Positions 27,447-36,959 are shown, counted from the stretch's first letter. The stretch is 64,000 nucleotides of DNA from Methanococcoides sp052057775 (GCF_052057775.1 NZ_CP195121.1:1798001-1862000); one strand, 5' to 3'. The notes: a model not told the origin generated them from the sequence alone. Numbers and translations: made by a program.

Positions 27447-27969
27447 GTGGTGTTCTTGTGTTATAGATTTACCAAACATAGAAATATGTTTCTCTTTTGA
27501 AACTTGAATTCTCAGTTTTCACGTGTTTCCCGGAAATATAAAAAAGTCGTTAGAAATATGGTTAATGCCAATGATTCTTGGAAATTTATGTAAAATGCGA
27601 ATACACAAATTCCTAGATGGTCAGATTGTTATTTGAAGAGGATTCCTGGAATATTTTGTGGCAGTCTTATTGATAATAGCAGATGGATTGAATGGGGAAA
27701 TGCTTCCCTTTTGTATGTAATTTCTTTGTATGGGTCTGTGATTATTTATCTTCAAAATTGTATAACTTCATCAGTTTACATTTTTTATGGTAGTTCTAAT
27801 CATGTCTATGTATTTGCAGTATATACTTTTAAATATCGTTTTAGATTCATCCTTTTTAGAATATGTATTATCTAATAAATATGTTTAATATAATTTTATT
27901 ATTAATTATATACTATCTAATATAAATTGTCTGTTAGATACCAACAATTTGTTTTCTACAATTCTATAA

Positions 27970-28009
<40 letters not shown>

Positions 28010-28112
28010 GCTTGCAACATATATCCGCCAACATTAGCATCGTTTATTAAATAAATAATATAATTAATAATATAATGTAATTAATAACATAATATATTAA
28101 TTATATATAAAT

Positions 28113-28334
28113 ATGGGAAATCTCAATTCTGAGAGGCATTTTTGTGATTCGAAAAATGAAGATCTATGTAGAATGAATTTCGCTTATTTTTTAGTAGTGG
28201 CAATAATTATTTTATTCAGTATTGTACTATTATATGCCTATTTTTATTTATTACTTTTTAGTCTACATTGTGTACAGGTTGCGATAAAAAAAGTAGAAGA
28301 TTCGCATAGCCAATCTTTATATATAGTTATTTAG
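28113..28334 (+). pseudogene. Possible relic of a BCCT transporter N terminus
   Basis: A 73-codon open frame whose start resembles the first 45 residues of the local BCCT proteins. It has CDSKNEDLC followed two residues later by N, then F and a hydrophobic segment, against CDSHKEAC..N....F in copy 1 and CDPHKETC..N in copies 2 and 3. After the membrane-like segment the likeness ends. The match is short and low-complexity in part, so it could be chance. Confidence 0.3.
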
Positions 28335-29072
28335 TAATAATTCAATATTCATACCTATTATATAATCAAAAATATATTCTTAATTGACTAAGTCATAGAC
28401 TATAATTTAAGTTTAAATGATTATATTATATAGTATATTATGTACTGTATATTGGTAATCTATATTATATATTAATCATATTGTATACATTTTGTTAGCT
28501 ATTATATATTCATATGTCCAAATATCTATTTTTAAGAATGTATATTATATTTTATCCCGAATTGTGTTATGTATTATATATTTCCTACTATAAATTATGT
28601 CACATTTTAATTATATAATGCTATATTTATATATTATTTTTTGATATACTTAGCCTACATGAAATGATAAAAAAATAGTATAATTCATATAGCTAACAAT
28701 CAAAATTTAATGAGATTTAATCTTTTTTAATTTGCTTTATGTTGTTGTTTTTTTAAGAAATATAGATAAATAATTACAATATATGTTTTTATGAAATCTG
28801 CAACTTTTGATCTGATCAAATTACGGGTCAATTGATTGAAAATTTTAAAAAAAATCGCAAATTCGCATATTCATACATCATATATGAATGGTATTGTAAC
28901 CAACTCCAAAACACATGTTTATGGAAACTCAATTATTCCAAAGACTATGAGAATAGACATCTACCATCTTGCAGACCCCCTATTCTATGCAAAAAATATT
29001 CGAGAAATGCATATTAGATATTCGTACCCATCCTGTGCATATAGTATGTGGAATTGTCGATTTTAGCCTCAC

Positions 29073-29095
29073 TTTACCTGATCAATCCAGGTAAA
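29073..29095. repeat. Perfect hairpin repeat in the AT-rich region
   Basis: TTTACCTG-atcaatc-CAGGTAAA. No T run follows, so it is not a standard terminator. A second, near-palindromic site centred on TGTACA lies at 29189-29206. Confidence 0.7.
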
Positions 29096-29808
29096 TTGTG
29101 AACCCAACGTTTTTGTTTCACTTGTTTCCTTATAATTTGTGTTTTTCTTCGTTCAAAGTGCCTATGCTTTTTCCCTAATTTTAAGATTACAACTTGTACA
29201 GGTTGTAGGCGGTTTGTAGTGTGAATCACATAGGCTTCTTTTTCAAAATCTGTTTCTGTTTCTTATTCTTCTATATTATAATTTGCTTAGTAATTCCAAT
29301 TAATTGCTATAAAAACTGAGAGTTCAGCCAGATCTCTTATGATAAATCTCATTTTTTATTTATGAATAATTTTTTGATTTGGTTTTATTCGATTTGATCA
29401 CTTAGCTCCTTTCAAAACTTTGCTTTTCCATATAATATATTTTCAAAATCGTGACTATGTGTTCTTTGTTGTTTTTAATTCCTCACATGTACACTCAGCG
29501 TTTCAAAAATTGATTAAAACACATAGCCAAAGTTCCGTGTATAATTTTAACTGTTATTATGGCCTGATACTCTTTTTTTTGAATGCCCGGGAGCGTATAT
29601 ATCTATTAGTAGGGCTTCTCATTTGTTTACTAATTTTCTTGCATTGCAGTTTATTAATAATTAATAAATTATATATTAGTATATATTATTTGCTTATACA
29701 TTTTAGTTAATTTATATTAATTTATTATGTTTTTAATTAATTAAACGTAACAATATTTTATTACACATCACTTTTTAAAATAAATGTGTTTTATAAAAAT
29801 AAACATAC

Positions 29809-30348
29809 TTAAATATCAATCTTAATTCCAAAAACATCTTCGAATGTTTTATATTTCTTCCTGGCATTGTAGAGATACTGCCTTACGCATTTCTCGCCTT
29901 TTGCACGTGCGAACATTGCTTTGATCTCTGTAGGTGAAAAGATGGTTTCGATCTGATTCATAGGGATGCTATTTAGAAGTTCCAGGTCATCGATCCCATT
30001 ATCCTCATTTTTCAAAGATTTCCTGGCTTCAGGAATTTGTAACTCTGAATCTTCCGTCGTTTGTGCAGGAGTCTGCCCGAAAAAGTGAGAGATGAATATT
30101 TCGCTTATCCAATTCCATTCATGACCATATATATTTGCAGAAATGTTTCCACAGATACTGCACTTGCCTGTAACAATGAATTCATCATCAATTTCATGAT
30201 AACTGAGGCTTAATATCGTGGATTGGCACTTTTCACAGGTACCAATCTCGTTTTCTTCCAGCTCATAGGCCGGGATCTGCCGTTCACCTGAGTAGAATAT
30301 GTTATTATTCAGATCATAACTGTAGTTGTAATTAGCCTGGGCTGTCAT
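29809..30348 (-). CDS. Zinc-ribbon protein of unknown function
   Basis: About 179 residues. A zinc-ribbon-like module carries CEKC and, about 25 residues on, CSIC (CxxC pairs). An acidic linker follows, then a basic C-terminal segment with IFSPTEIKAMFARAKGEKC and VRQYLYNARKKYK, which looks like a nucleic-acid-binding helical domain. I recognise no named family. The start at ATG 30348 follows AAAGGGA; a longer frame to 30369 is less likely. It is divergent from the DUF2551 gene, and both may be small regulatory proteins. Confidence 0.65.
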   Translation of the reverse strand: MTAQANYNYSYDLNNNIFYSGERQIPAYELEENEIGTCEKCQSTILSLSYHEIDDEFIVTGKCSICGNISANIYGHEWNWISEIFISHFFGQTPAQTTEDSELQIPEARKSLKNEDNGIDDLELLNSIPMNQIETIFSPTEIKAMFARAKGEKCVRQYLYNARKKYKTFEDVFGIKIDI

Positions 30349-30463
30349 TGTTATCCCTTTACAGATCAATGGTTCTGTTGTGCATTATCTTATTATTTTA
30401 CAAAGATATATATACTGCAATCTACATAATATGTCTTACTGTTCTTTAGGGAGAATACATATC

Positions 30464-30784
30464 ATGGCATCTATTCGATCTAAAATAAAAGACCGGCTTG
30501 AAAAATTCATTGAACTTGACGTTGATGGGCTCAGAAGCTATGTCTTATCACTGTTCTTAAACTTAAAGAGGTCTACTGTAGACGAATTACATAATACTAT
30601 TACCAAAAGATATGATGTTTCCAGAAGCGCAGTTGCTTCTATGGTGGGTTATATCCATTCAAAGCTAGGAATTCTTAGATCTCATAAGGAATCCTATAAG
30701 ACCCCAACGGTCTATTCACTCAAAGAAGAATATGCTGACCTATTAAAGTCAGAACTTAGCTCCAAAGGAATTGCCTCCAGCTGA
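30464..30784 (+). CDS. DUF2551 family winged-helix-like protein
   Basis: A 106-residue protein: KIKDRLEKFIELDVDGLRSY, then LFLNLKRSTVDELHNTI and SRSAVASMVGYIHSKLGIL. This pattern fits DUF2551, a family restricted to methanogens. The helix arrangement in the second half resembles a winged-helix DNA-binding domain, so a transcription role is inferred. GGGAGAA sits 8 nt ahead of the ATG. It is followed after 27 nt by another small helix-turn-helix protein; they may be one transcript. Confidence 0.7.
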   Translation: MASIRSKIKDRLEKFIELDVDGLRSYVLSLFLNLKRSTVDELHNTITKRYDVSRSAVASMVGYIHSKLGILRSHKESYKTPTVYSLKEEYADLLKSELSSKGIASS

Positions 30785-30811
30785 TCTTTGATCGCAAGGC
30801 TTTGATCAAAT

Positions 30812-31213
30812 ATGGTGTCTGTAAAAGATGCTCCCAGAACATCTACTACCTTGATGTTACGTTCTGATACTAATGCCCGTATAACCCGCTCCAGGGATCC
30901 CTATTTTAGCCTTATGCGGCGTCTTTTCCAGGAAGATGCCACGGCCATGCGAGGGCAGAAGTTCCTTATTATGGTGGAAGAACGCCAGAAAGCCGGTAAT
31001 CCTATCAAGACCAGCGAATGGCAGGAGATCATAAAAGAGCTTGACATAGGCAGAGCCTCTTTCTATGCAATGAGGAACAAGCTCCTTGGTGCCGGTATGA
31101 TCACAAACAAGAACCAGAAGTACCGTTTGTCCGGTCAGTTCAGCCGTGATCTTATGGACATGGCAAGGTGGTGGATGACAGCAATTCTGGATGAAAGTCC
31201 GGATGATCTGTGA
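30812..31213 (+). CDS. Small winged-helix/HTH protein, methanogen-specific
   Basis: 133 residues. The central part, KTSEWQEIIKELDIGRASFY followed by AMRNKLLGAGMI, reads as a helix-turn-helix and wing. It is preceded by YFSLMRRLFQEDATAMRGQK, and the end is WWMTAILDESPDD. I recognise no named family, but the fold suggests a DNA-binding regulator. No good ribosome site precedes the ATG, so the exact start is uncertain. It lies directly upstream of the tRNA-Gln gene. Confidence 0.65.
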   Translation: MVSVKDAPRTSTTLMLRSDTNARITRSRDPYFSLMRRLFQEDATAMRGQKFLIMVEERQKAGNPIKTSEWQEIIKELDIGRASFYAMRNKLLGAGMITNKNQKYRLSGQFSRDLMDMARWWMTAILDESPDDL

Positions 31214-31234
31214 CATATTTAAACTTCGGCCGTA

Positions 31235-31245
31235 ATATATTTATA
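31235..31245 (+). promoter_or_regulatory. TATA box for tRNA-Gln
   Basis: ATATATTTATA lies about 40 nt before the mature tRNA 5' end, giving a predicted transcript start near 31266-31270. Confidence 0.5.
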
Positions 31246-31279
31246 GTAGGTATGCCATTTAGGAGCTGCAATCATAAGC

Positions 31280-31355
31280 AGCCCGGTAGTGTAGTGGTCA
31301 ATCATGCAGGACTCTGGATCCCGCAACCTCGGTTCGAATCCGTGCCGGGCTACCA
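31280..31355 (+). tRNA. tRNA-Gln (anticodon CTG), CCA encoded
   Basis: The acceptor stem AGCCCGG/CCGGGCT pairs fully, starting A1-U72, the weak pair typical of archaeal tRNA-Gln. Discriminator A and CCA follow. The anticodon loop is CTCTGGA (CUG reads CAG) and the T loop is TTCGAAT. Two irregular pairs are seen: A28-C42 in the anticodon stem and U50-U64 in the T stem. The gene is otherwise intact with a good TATA box. Confidence 0.88.
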
Positions 31356-31420
31356 ATTTCTATTGGATAGTCCTATTATTTTGATGCTGATTTTGAAGTT
31401 ATTTCTTACAAAAAATTATC

Positions 31421-31450
31421 GTATGCATTTTCCATTCATAAAATGCATAC
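31421..31450. repeat. Perfect 11-bp inverted repeat downstream of tRNA-Gln
   Basis: GTATGCATTTT-ccattcat-AAAATGCATAC. It lies about 65 nt beyond the tRNA in a 371-nt gene-free gap (31356-31726). It may be a terminator-like hairpin or a protein-binding site. Nearby, ATTTCAG/CTGAAAT (31655-31684) is a weaker pair. Confidence 0.65.
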
Positions 31451-31726
31451 ATTTTGTTATACATAATCCACGGCCTTCAGTATGTCACCAAAGAATCAAC
31501 ATGAGCTATTGACTTATATAGAGATGCTTTCAAGGAATGCATGTCTTGATTCTTGATTTCACTACTGATTGCGTCAAGATTCCTTTTTGTATCTAAAAAC
31601 TCAGGATCTCCATAGGTATTTTATGTCATATTTGTTCGACTGACGAGCTCAGCGATTTCAGAATATAAAAAAGAAAGCTGAAATAATTCGAAGACAATCT
31701 TCATACAATAAAAGGGGGATGGGAAA

Positions 31727-32374
31727 TTGAAACATGATGACATATATTTGAGGATTCAGAGACGTTTGTCCGATTATGATACGTTTGAAAAAATGGTGAG
31801 GAAACATTTTGAAATAAATTATTTCTCTTTTGTTTATCAGTCTCTTTATAACCAGATCGGATATGAGGACTTTATTAATAAAAAGTTTAATACACTGGAT
31901 TTCAAATCATTCCTCGTCCACCATAATTTTCTAGAGTTGGTGAATGAAGTTTACAGGACAAGATTGTCTTTGAAAGGAACTGAAAACGTAAAATCTTGTT
32001 TACAAGAAGTACAAGATTTTGATGATTATGAGAATGCTTTAATGATTTTTGAGCAATGTAACCCCCGTGATTACAAAAATGGGAGTACGCTTTGTGCAAA
32101 TGCCTGGAGCCTAGGAACAAAACTGCTGCATTTTTATAATCCACAAGAAAATCCAATTTTGGATTCTGTCTTAAGGGACAATCTACAAATTGGGAATATG
32201 AATGCAAAATTGTGCATTGAATTCCGAAAAGCAGCAAATGATTTTGTTAGTGACAATGATTACTTTTTCAAAGAATTCCTTAAATCACCTGAAATAAAAA
32301 GTGTTTTGGATGACAGAAAGATGATATTTGATTTTTCAAAAATGGGTTGCTTGATATGGCATTATATGAGATAG
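31727..32374 (+). CDS. Hypothetical protein with a possible glycosylase-like helical motif
   Basis: 215 residues, soluble and mostly helical. The segment TLCANAWSLGTKLLHFYNPQ then ENPILDSVL resembles the conserved SKLLHFxNP..FPIxDS pattern seen in a helical family common in accessory DNA; this is a pattern memory, not a firm call. The start is TTG, supported by AAGGGGG 8 nt upstream. It ends in TAG, unlike all recognised genes here; reading through would add about 50 codons to a TAA at 32525-32527. It is flanked by gene-free DNA, consistent with an acquired gene. Confidence 0.6.
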   Translation: MKHDDIYLRIQRRLSDYDTFEKMVRKHFEINYFSFVYQSLYNQIGYEDFINKKFNTLDFKSFLVHHNFLELVNEVYRTRLSLKGTENVKSCLQEVQDFDDYENALMIFEQCNPRDYKNGSTLCANAWSLGTKLLHFYNPQENPILDSVLRDNLQIGNMNAKLCIEFRKAANDFVSDNDYFFKEFLKSPEIKSVLDDRKMIFDFSKMGCLIWHYMR

Positions 32375-32902
32375 AATAATCGATCTTTCTCTTTCATAAT
32401 TCACGACACCATGATATACGAATCTAGATGGGATTTACGCACAGAGAAGGCGGAGATGAACAGGCCTTCTTCTGTGGTGAGGTTGGTCGATCTTATTTCA
32501 CACTTATCGAGGAAATTAAAAAATTAACTTTTCTCTGTGAGTAAGTAGGATAGTTCGTGCGGTCATTTGTAAAAATAATTCCATATTTGAATTATTTTTT
32601 CACTATTCTTATCTCCGTTGATATGTTTTTTTCTTTAATTTGCGATAGCATTAATTTGTGTATGCAGGATCAAGATCATTGAAAAGCTATAACTCATAAT
32701 TATTTTTTAGATTCTAGTAAAAATTAAAAGTTCTATGTAACATTCATTTTCTGTAAACCAATGTCTGATTATTGACAAAAAGCAAATAATTTGTTATCAT
32801 GTGCCTTTTTGTATATCCGACCGGACAAAAGAATCGCAAAATATATATTTAAATTGATCTTTTAGCTAATCGGCTCATTTAATATGTGGTGGTACTAAAG
32901 TT
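32375..32902. other. Intergenic region with a stem-loop and a possible small relic
   Basis: A hairpin, CACAGA-GAAGGC (32440-32451) against GCCTTC-TTCTGTG (32464-32476), has a one-base bulge. A 38-codon frame from ATG 32428 to TAA 32544 encodes a protein-like sequence including EQAFFCGEVGRSYFTLIEE, whose family I do not recognise. The rest is AT-rich upstream DNA for the next gene. Confidence 0.4.
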
Positions 32903-33457
32903 ATGAAGTCTGTCCTTAAGTTATCAATTGGTCTGATCATTGGGATCCTTTTGATCACTACTACAGTTATTTTGTTAAACAATTACTCATCAGTTACTGC
33001 AGGTACAATGACGGGCTGTGCTCAAACAGAAAATCCAACCATAGCAGATATTCTGATGGCTGAATTATCCGAAATGCCACTTGAATCCGGAGCCAATGTT
33101 ATCGGGGTCAGTTATTACGAAGACATTGATGCCCTTGTTATCGGACTTGAAAAAAAGACATATTCTGATAATGAGAATTTGCGTAACTCAATGATCTGTT
33201 CTATTTATGAGATCATGCCTGTAGTTCTCACTCATTCAAATGAATTAAGTGACAAAAACATAGTATTCACAGGTAGTTCTATTTCACTTAATGCAAAAGG
33301 CAGCCGCACAATGATGAAGATCTTCCACACTGAGGTGGGTTTTGACGTTGCCAGGAAAATATCCTGGGATGAAGATAGTGATGCTGAAGAAAAACAACGA
33401 GTAATGGAAGACTATTTCGAATATGTCTGGTGGCATTCGGCAGTCATGGACAACTGA
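32903..33457 (+). CDS. Membrane-anchored or secreted hypothetical protein
   Basis: 184 residues. The N-terminal LKLSIGLIIGILLITTTVIL is a membrane anchor or signal segment. The remaining about 150 residues are outside the membrane, acidic, with no recognisable domain; conserved-looking parts are VIGVSYYEDIDALVIGLEKK and VFTGSSISLNAKG. A GGTGG-type ribosome site and a long AT-rich upstream region are present. It is convergent with arsM. No function is assigned. Confidence 0.65.
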   Translation: MKSVLKLSIGLIIGILLITTTVILLNNYSSVTAGTMTGCAQTENPTIADILMAELSEMPLESGANVIGVSYYEDIDALVIGLEKKTYSDNENLRNSMICSIYEIMPVVLTHSNELSDKNIVFTGSSISLNAKGSRTMMKIFHTEVGFDVARKISWDEDSDAEEKQRVMEDYFEYVWWHSAVMDN

Positions 33458-33657
33458 ATCCTATATTTACCTAATTTCTTCTTTTTCAGTATCAATTGAG
33501 ATGTTACTCTTTTTTAGCAAAAGGAACGATGCTATTCATGATCCTGGCCATCGGACCTGTAAATTCTCAGGATGGTCATCTTCCCTTATGAGTTACTATT
33601 TATGAGGTAAGGGTAAAGTCCGGTCTATTCCCAATCTTTTCGAAAAAATCTTATATA

Positions 33658-34500
33658 TCAGACAGGTTTTCTTCCATACACTTCAATGCTAATTACTGAT
33701 TCAGCAAGCTCTTCTGCTTCCTGGAGGGTGATACCGACCTCCTCAGGAATTTCATTTGGTGTTTCATCTGCGGAAAGCATTGCAACGACCATTTCAGAAG
33801 GATAGTTAACTTCTTTTAATATCCTGATATCATCAAAGCCTGTATTTTTGATAGTATCCAGATAATCTTCTTTCAAAATTGCACCTGCTATACATCCTAC
33901 ATAAGCTTCAACCGAATCTTTCACTTTTTCGGGAAGAGCACTTAAAAGGACAATATCAGAGATAATGAAGCGACCACCTTTTCTTAGGACTCTGAATATT
34001 TCACTGAAAACTTTTGCCTTTGAAGGTGCCAGATTGATAACGCAATTAGATATCACAACATCGATAGAATTGTCTTCAACAGGTAGTTCTTCAATATCCC
34101 CGGACCTGAACTCCACATTAGTGTATCCGCCGTTCGAGGCGTTCATTCTGGCTTTTTCGATCATCTCAGGCGTCATATCAACACCGATGACCTTTCCCCC
34201 AGGCCCTACTTTGCCTGCAGCAAGAAAACAGTCAAAGCCTGCACCCGAGCCCAGATCAAGGACGTATTCTCCGGACCTTAAAGAAGCTAATGCAGTTGGG
34301 TTTCCACAACCAAGTCCAAGGTTAGCTCCTTCAGGAGTTTCTTGGAGATCTTTGTCTGAATATCCTACCTTCCTGCTCATATTCACTGCCATTGTACCGG
34401 GGTTGCAGCAGGAGTTTTTCATTGAACAGCAAGGTACTCCATCTCTGGCTATTTCAGCATAATTTTCCTTTACCATCTTCTTTACATCTTTTGTATCCAT
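33658..34500 (-). CDS. arsM: Arsenite S-adenosylmethionine methyltransferase
   Basis: 280 residues. The SAM-binding motif is VLDLGSGAGFDCFLAA, followed by GVDMTPEMIEKAR, DVVISNCVINL and a later YVGCIAGA. The cysteines expected for arsenic binding are all there: one in NCVINL, one in YVGC, plus an N-terminal pair of CC motifs (residues 24-25 and 31-32). ArsM converts arsenite to methylated, partly volatile arsenicals. No arsR or arsenite pump is beside it. GAGG precedes the ATG; a TATATATA box reading toward the gene lies near 34595. Confidence 0.93.
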   Translation of the reverse strand: MDTKDVKKMVKENYAEIARDGVPCCSMKNSCCNPGTMAVNMSRKVGYSDKDLQETPEGANLGLGCGNPTALASLRSGEYVLDLGSGAGFDCFLAAGKVGPGGKVIGVDMTPEMIEKARMNASNGGYTNVEFRSGDIEELPVEDNSIDVVISNCVINLAPSKAKVFSEIFRVLRKGGRFIISDIVLLSALPEKVKDSVEAYVGCIAGAILKEDYLDTIKNTGFDDIRILKEVNYPSEMVVAMLSADETPNEIPEEVGITLQEAEELAESVISIEVYGRKPV

Positions 34501-34770
34501 ATGCAGTCCTCGGATAGGATTTCAAGCTTATCATTTCAACTGTATTGTTTTAACTATGTAAATGCAACTATACAGCTTCAATTATATTGATGAGGCCTAT
34601 ATATATTGTTAGGCAGCGTTTTATCTACAACGCGATTTAAGTCCTGATCAATAAATTAAACCAATTATAAGAAAGAGATGTTATATCCGAAACGAATGTC
34701 GTTCCTTTTAAGGGCATAATGTTTTGCGAATAGATTGAATAACAAAAAAAAGCAAGTGTGATATTAGCCC

Positions 34771-34977
34771 TTAATCAGTCAATTTTATGGTCTTGACTGC
34801 TGCATATCCTACAAGTGCCATTAAGGGCGCCATAATAAGAAATATGCTATCCTCTAAGAAACCATTGAGAGCTGCCTGCATTGCGATAACTTCTAATTTG
34901 ATCAGTATTTCTGCAACTATAGCAAGCAATCCATATGAAAAAATTATGAGCGCATATAGATGATATTCAGACTTCAT
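34771..34977 (-). CDS. Small two-helix membrane protein
   Basis: 68 residues with two predicted membrane helices (YALIIFSYGLLAIVAEILI and FLIMAPLMALVGYAAVKTI). A strong GGTGGGGGT ribosome site supports it as a real gene. No family is recognised; it may be a modulator of a larger membrane complex. It stands alone between arsM and aIF-1A. Confidence 0.65.
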   Translation of the reverse strand: MKSEYHLYALIIFSYGLLAIVAEILIKLEVIAMQAALNGFLEDSIFLIMAPLMALVGYAAVKTIKLTD

Positions 34978-35119
34978 TTGTTTAGACCCCCACCGTCAAA
35001 ATACATACATTTATCTTAAACTAAGTATATTTTTACTTCTTAGATATATTTAGAGTTATACTATATAAAGAATTTGTTTACAGAGTTTTTTTTAGATAAA
35101 GTCTGTTTTTTATGAACAG

Positions 35120-35278
35120 ATGGGGTCTATGTGTTCTGAAAAACATGTCTCTTTGATCAGTGCAAACATTTGTAAAAATGATCAGGATATTATTGTGTGC
35201 CAATTCGAAGATACATGGCACGATGCACTTCCAATATCAACCAAAGAACAGATCAATGAAAATAAAAATGAATGGTAG
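35120..35278 (+). CDS. Possible small protein gene
   Basis: A 52-codon frame from ATG 35120 to TAG 35278, in a gap of about 310 nt otherwise without genes. The sequence has a coding-like composition (for example DIIVCQFEDTWHDALP), with no membrane segment and no known family. There is no convincing ribosome site for this ATG, and it ends in TAG, which recognised genes here avoid. It is convergent with aIF-1A. Confidence 0.35.
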   Translation: MGSMCSEKHVSLISANICKNDQDIIVCQFEDTWHDALPISTKEQINENKNEW

Positions 35279-35288
35279 CATTCATTTT

Positions 35289-35609
35289 TTATTTCAGATA
35301 CCCTTTACGCTGTAGCCAGTTCACCTGAGGGCCCGTATACTTCCAGATCACATCTGCTTTTGAATCCTGGAACTCCCATGGGGTCACTATCACGATATCG
35401 CCTTCACGGACCCACATCCTTTTCTTCTTTGAACCTGGTATGCGTCCCATCCTTACAACGCCATCCATGCATTGTAGTGTGACCCTTTTTCCACCAAGCA
35501 GTGTGCCTACTGTTGCAAGGATCTCATTTTTGTCTTTTCTTGGTGTACGAACCCTTGTTACTTCCGGAGTCTCGGAAGGGTTGCCACTGTTACCTTTGCT
35601 CTTTCTCAT
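35289..35609 (-). CDS. eif1A: Translation initiation factor aIF-1A
   Basis: 106 residues from MRKSKGNSGN. The S1/OB-fold core contains VTLQCMDGVVRMGRIPGSKKKRMWVREGD with IVIVTPWEFQDSKADVIWKY, the classic archaeal/eukaryal IF-1A sequence. It promotes 30S/40S-type initiation complex assembly. The frame runs on to 35753, but the extra 48 residues look non-coding and family members start at this basic N-terminal tail. Confidence 0.95.
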   Translation of the reverse strand: MRKSKGNSGNPSETPEVTRVRTPRKDKNEILATVGTLLGGKRVTLQCMDGVVRMGRIPGSKKKRMWVREGDIVIVTPWEFQDSKADVIWKYTGPQVNWLQRKGYLK

Positions 35610-35882
35610 ATTACTTCTATAATTAGCCAGATTAATTCCTCGTTTCTGATACGTATCGTTCTTGAATGCAACTGGGGCATTCTGGTCAATTCTATCACCA
35701 AATAATGATGGGAAATGAATTGTCAGAAAGTGTTTGTAAGCAACTATAAGCACTTGATGGAATCATATTCAAAAATTCCATTTAAGCCAACTCAAATAAG
35801 CCCCATTGATATCGTTTATTTGATGATCAAGCAAATATGATCAATACAATTTATCATTCAAAAAAGTGATAATGATCTTTTT

Positions 35883-35911
35883 AATAACAAACTATAAGCA
35901 TATTTGTTATT
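35883..35911. promoter_or_regulatory. Perfect 9-bp dyad between aIF-1A and the suf operon
   Basis: AATAACAAA-ctataagcata-TTTGTTATT. It lies in the 600-nt divergent gap (35610-36209), which holds no gene. It could be an operator for the suf genes or for aIF-1A; the distance to sufC (about 300 nt) leaves room for a long leader. Confidence 0.5.
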
Positions 35912-36209
35912 CAGTAATTGAACTCAATGCATATAAATGCTGTTGAAGGAACCGCACTAGTGGAGGCAGAAGATAAATTTTATATCTGATCGGCCCTATT
36001 TCACGCCGTTAACCAAAACACAAAAGCTTATCAGTAATGTCTATATGACTAACGGACTGAATATTTTTGTCGATAGAACTAAGTAGCAGATACTCATGTT
36101 CTGATTTGAAGATCCAGGCAGACCCGGATTACTTATAGATCGTCCCGATCTGGTAACTTTGTATTCAATTCATAAATAATGATATCTCTTCAAAAAAATT
36201 GGAGGAAAT

Positions 36210-36959
36210 ATGCTCGAGGTAAAAGATCTGACAGTTGAGATAGGCGGCAGGACCATCCTGAACAAGGTCAATCTCAAAGTAGAGCAGGGTAGCACCACTG
36301 TTCTTTTCGGCCCGAACGGAGCTGGCAAATCTGCACTTCTCATGACACTTATGGGATTTAGCGGTTACAATGTTGTTGGCGGGCAGATTATATTCAAAGG
36401 TGAGGACATCACTCATCTTTCAGTCGATGAGAGAGCCAAACGTGGAATGGGTATCATGACCCAGAGACCACCAAACCTGACAGGTGTTAAGCTCAAGGAT
36501 CTTGTGGGCGCTATCTCCACAGAAGGCAGTCTCGACACTGATGTAATGGCAAAGAAACTTGATATGGTCCGTTTCATGGAAAGAGATGTCAATGTAGGTT
36601 TCTCAGGAGGAGAGATCAAAAGGTCCGAGCTGCTCCAGCTATCAGCACAGAACCCATGCTTCTATCTTCTTGATGAGCCGGAGTCAGGCGTTGACCTTGT
36701 AAGCATTGAAGAGATCGGCAAGACTATCGATGAGCTCCTGAAGAGCAGGTCCAACTGTTATGTTGATCACAACAAAAGAGGAAACTCCGCTCTTATAATA
36801 ACCCATACAGGACAGGTTCTTGATTATGTTGAGCCTGACATGGGTTACATACTTTGTAATGGTTCCGTAGTGTGCCAGGGACACCCACGTGAGATCCTCA
36901 GGGAAATAAAGAGCCAGGGATATGGAGAGTGCTACACATGCAAACTGGGACAGCTTTAA
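36210..36959 (+). CDS. sufC: Fe-S cluster assembly ATPase SufC
   Basis: 249 residues, ABC-type ATPase. Walker A is GPNGAGKSALL, the signature is VGFSGGEIKRSELLQL, Walker B is CFYLLDEPESGVD and the switch histidine lies in ALIITHTGQVLDYV. SufC powers the SufB scaffold during iron-sulfur cluster building in the cytoplasm. It overlaps sufB by 22 nt. A GGAGG site precedes the ATG. The two-gene SufCB layout is common in methanogens. Confidence 0.95.
   Translation: MLEVKDLTVEIGGRTILNKVNLKVEQGSTTVLFGPNGAGKSALLMTLMGFSGYNVVGGQIIFKGEDITHLSVDERAKRGMGIMTQRPPNLTGVKLKDLVGAISTEGSLDTDVMAKKLDMVRFMERDVNVGFSGGEIKRSELLQLSAQNPCFYLLDEPESGVDLVSIEEIGKTIDELLKSRSNCYVDHNKRGNSALIITHTGQVLDYVEPDMGYILCNGSVVCQGHPREILREIKSQGYGECYTCKLGQL

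Noticed and set aside
28836..29066. 76-codon frame in the less AT-rich part of the desert
   Set aside because: Composition is nearer to coding, but no family, ribosome site or neighbour context supports it; kept only as a remark in the regional entry.
29420..29710. 96-codon frame with hydrophobic end in the AT-rich region
   Set aside because: The hydrophobic character follows from T-rich codons; no start signal or family pattern.
31210..31512. 100-codon open frame covering tRNA-Gln
   Set aside because: It overlaps the tRNA gene, has no family resemblance and no ribosome site; it is open by chance.
32375..32527. TAG read-through extension of the hypothetical protein at 31727
   Set aside because: Fifty codons without TAA/TGA is not rare by chance, and the extension has no recognisable domain.
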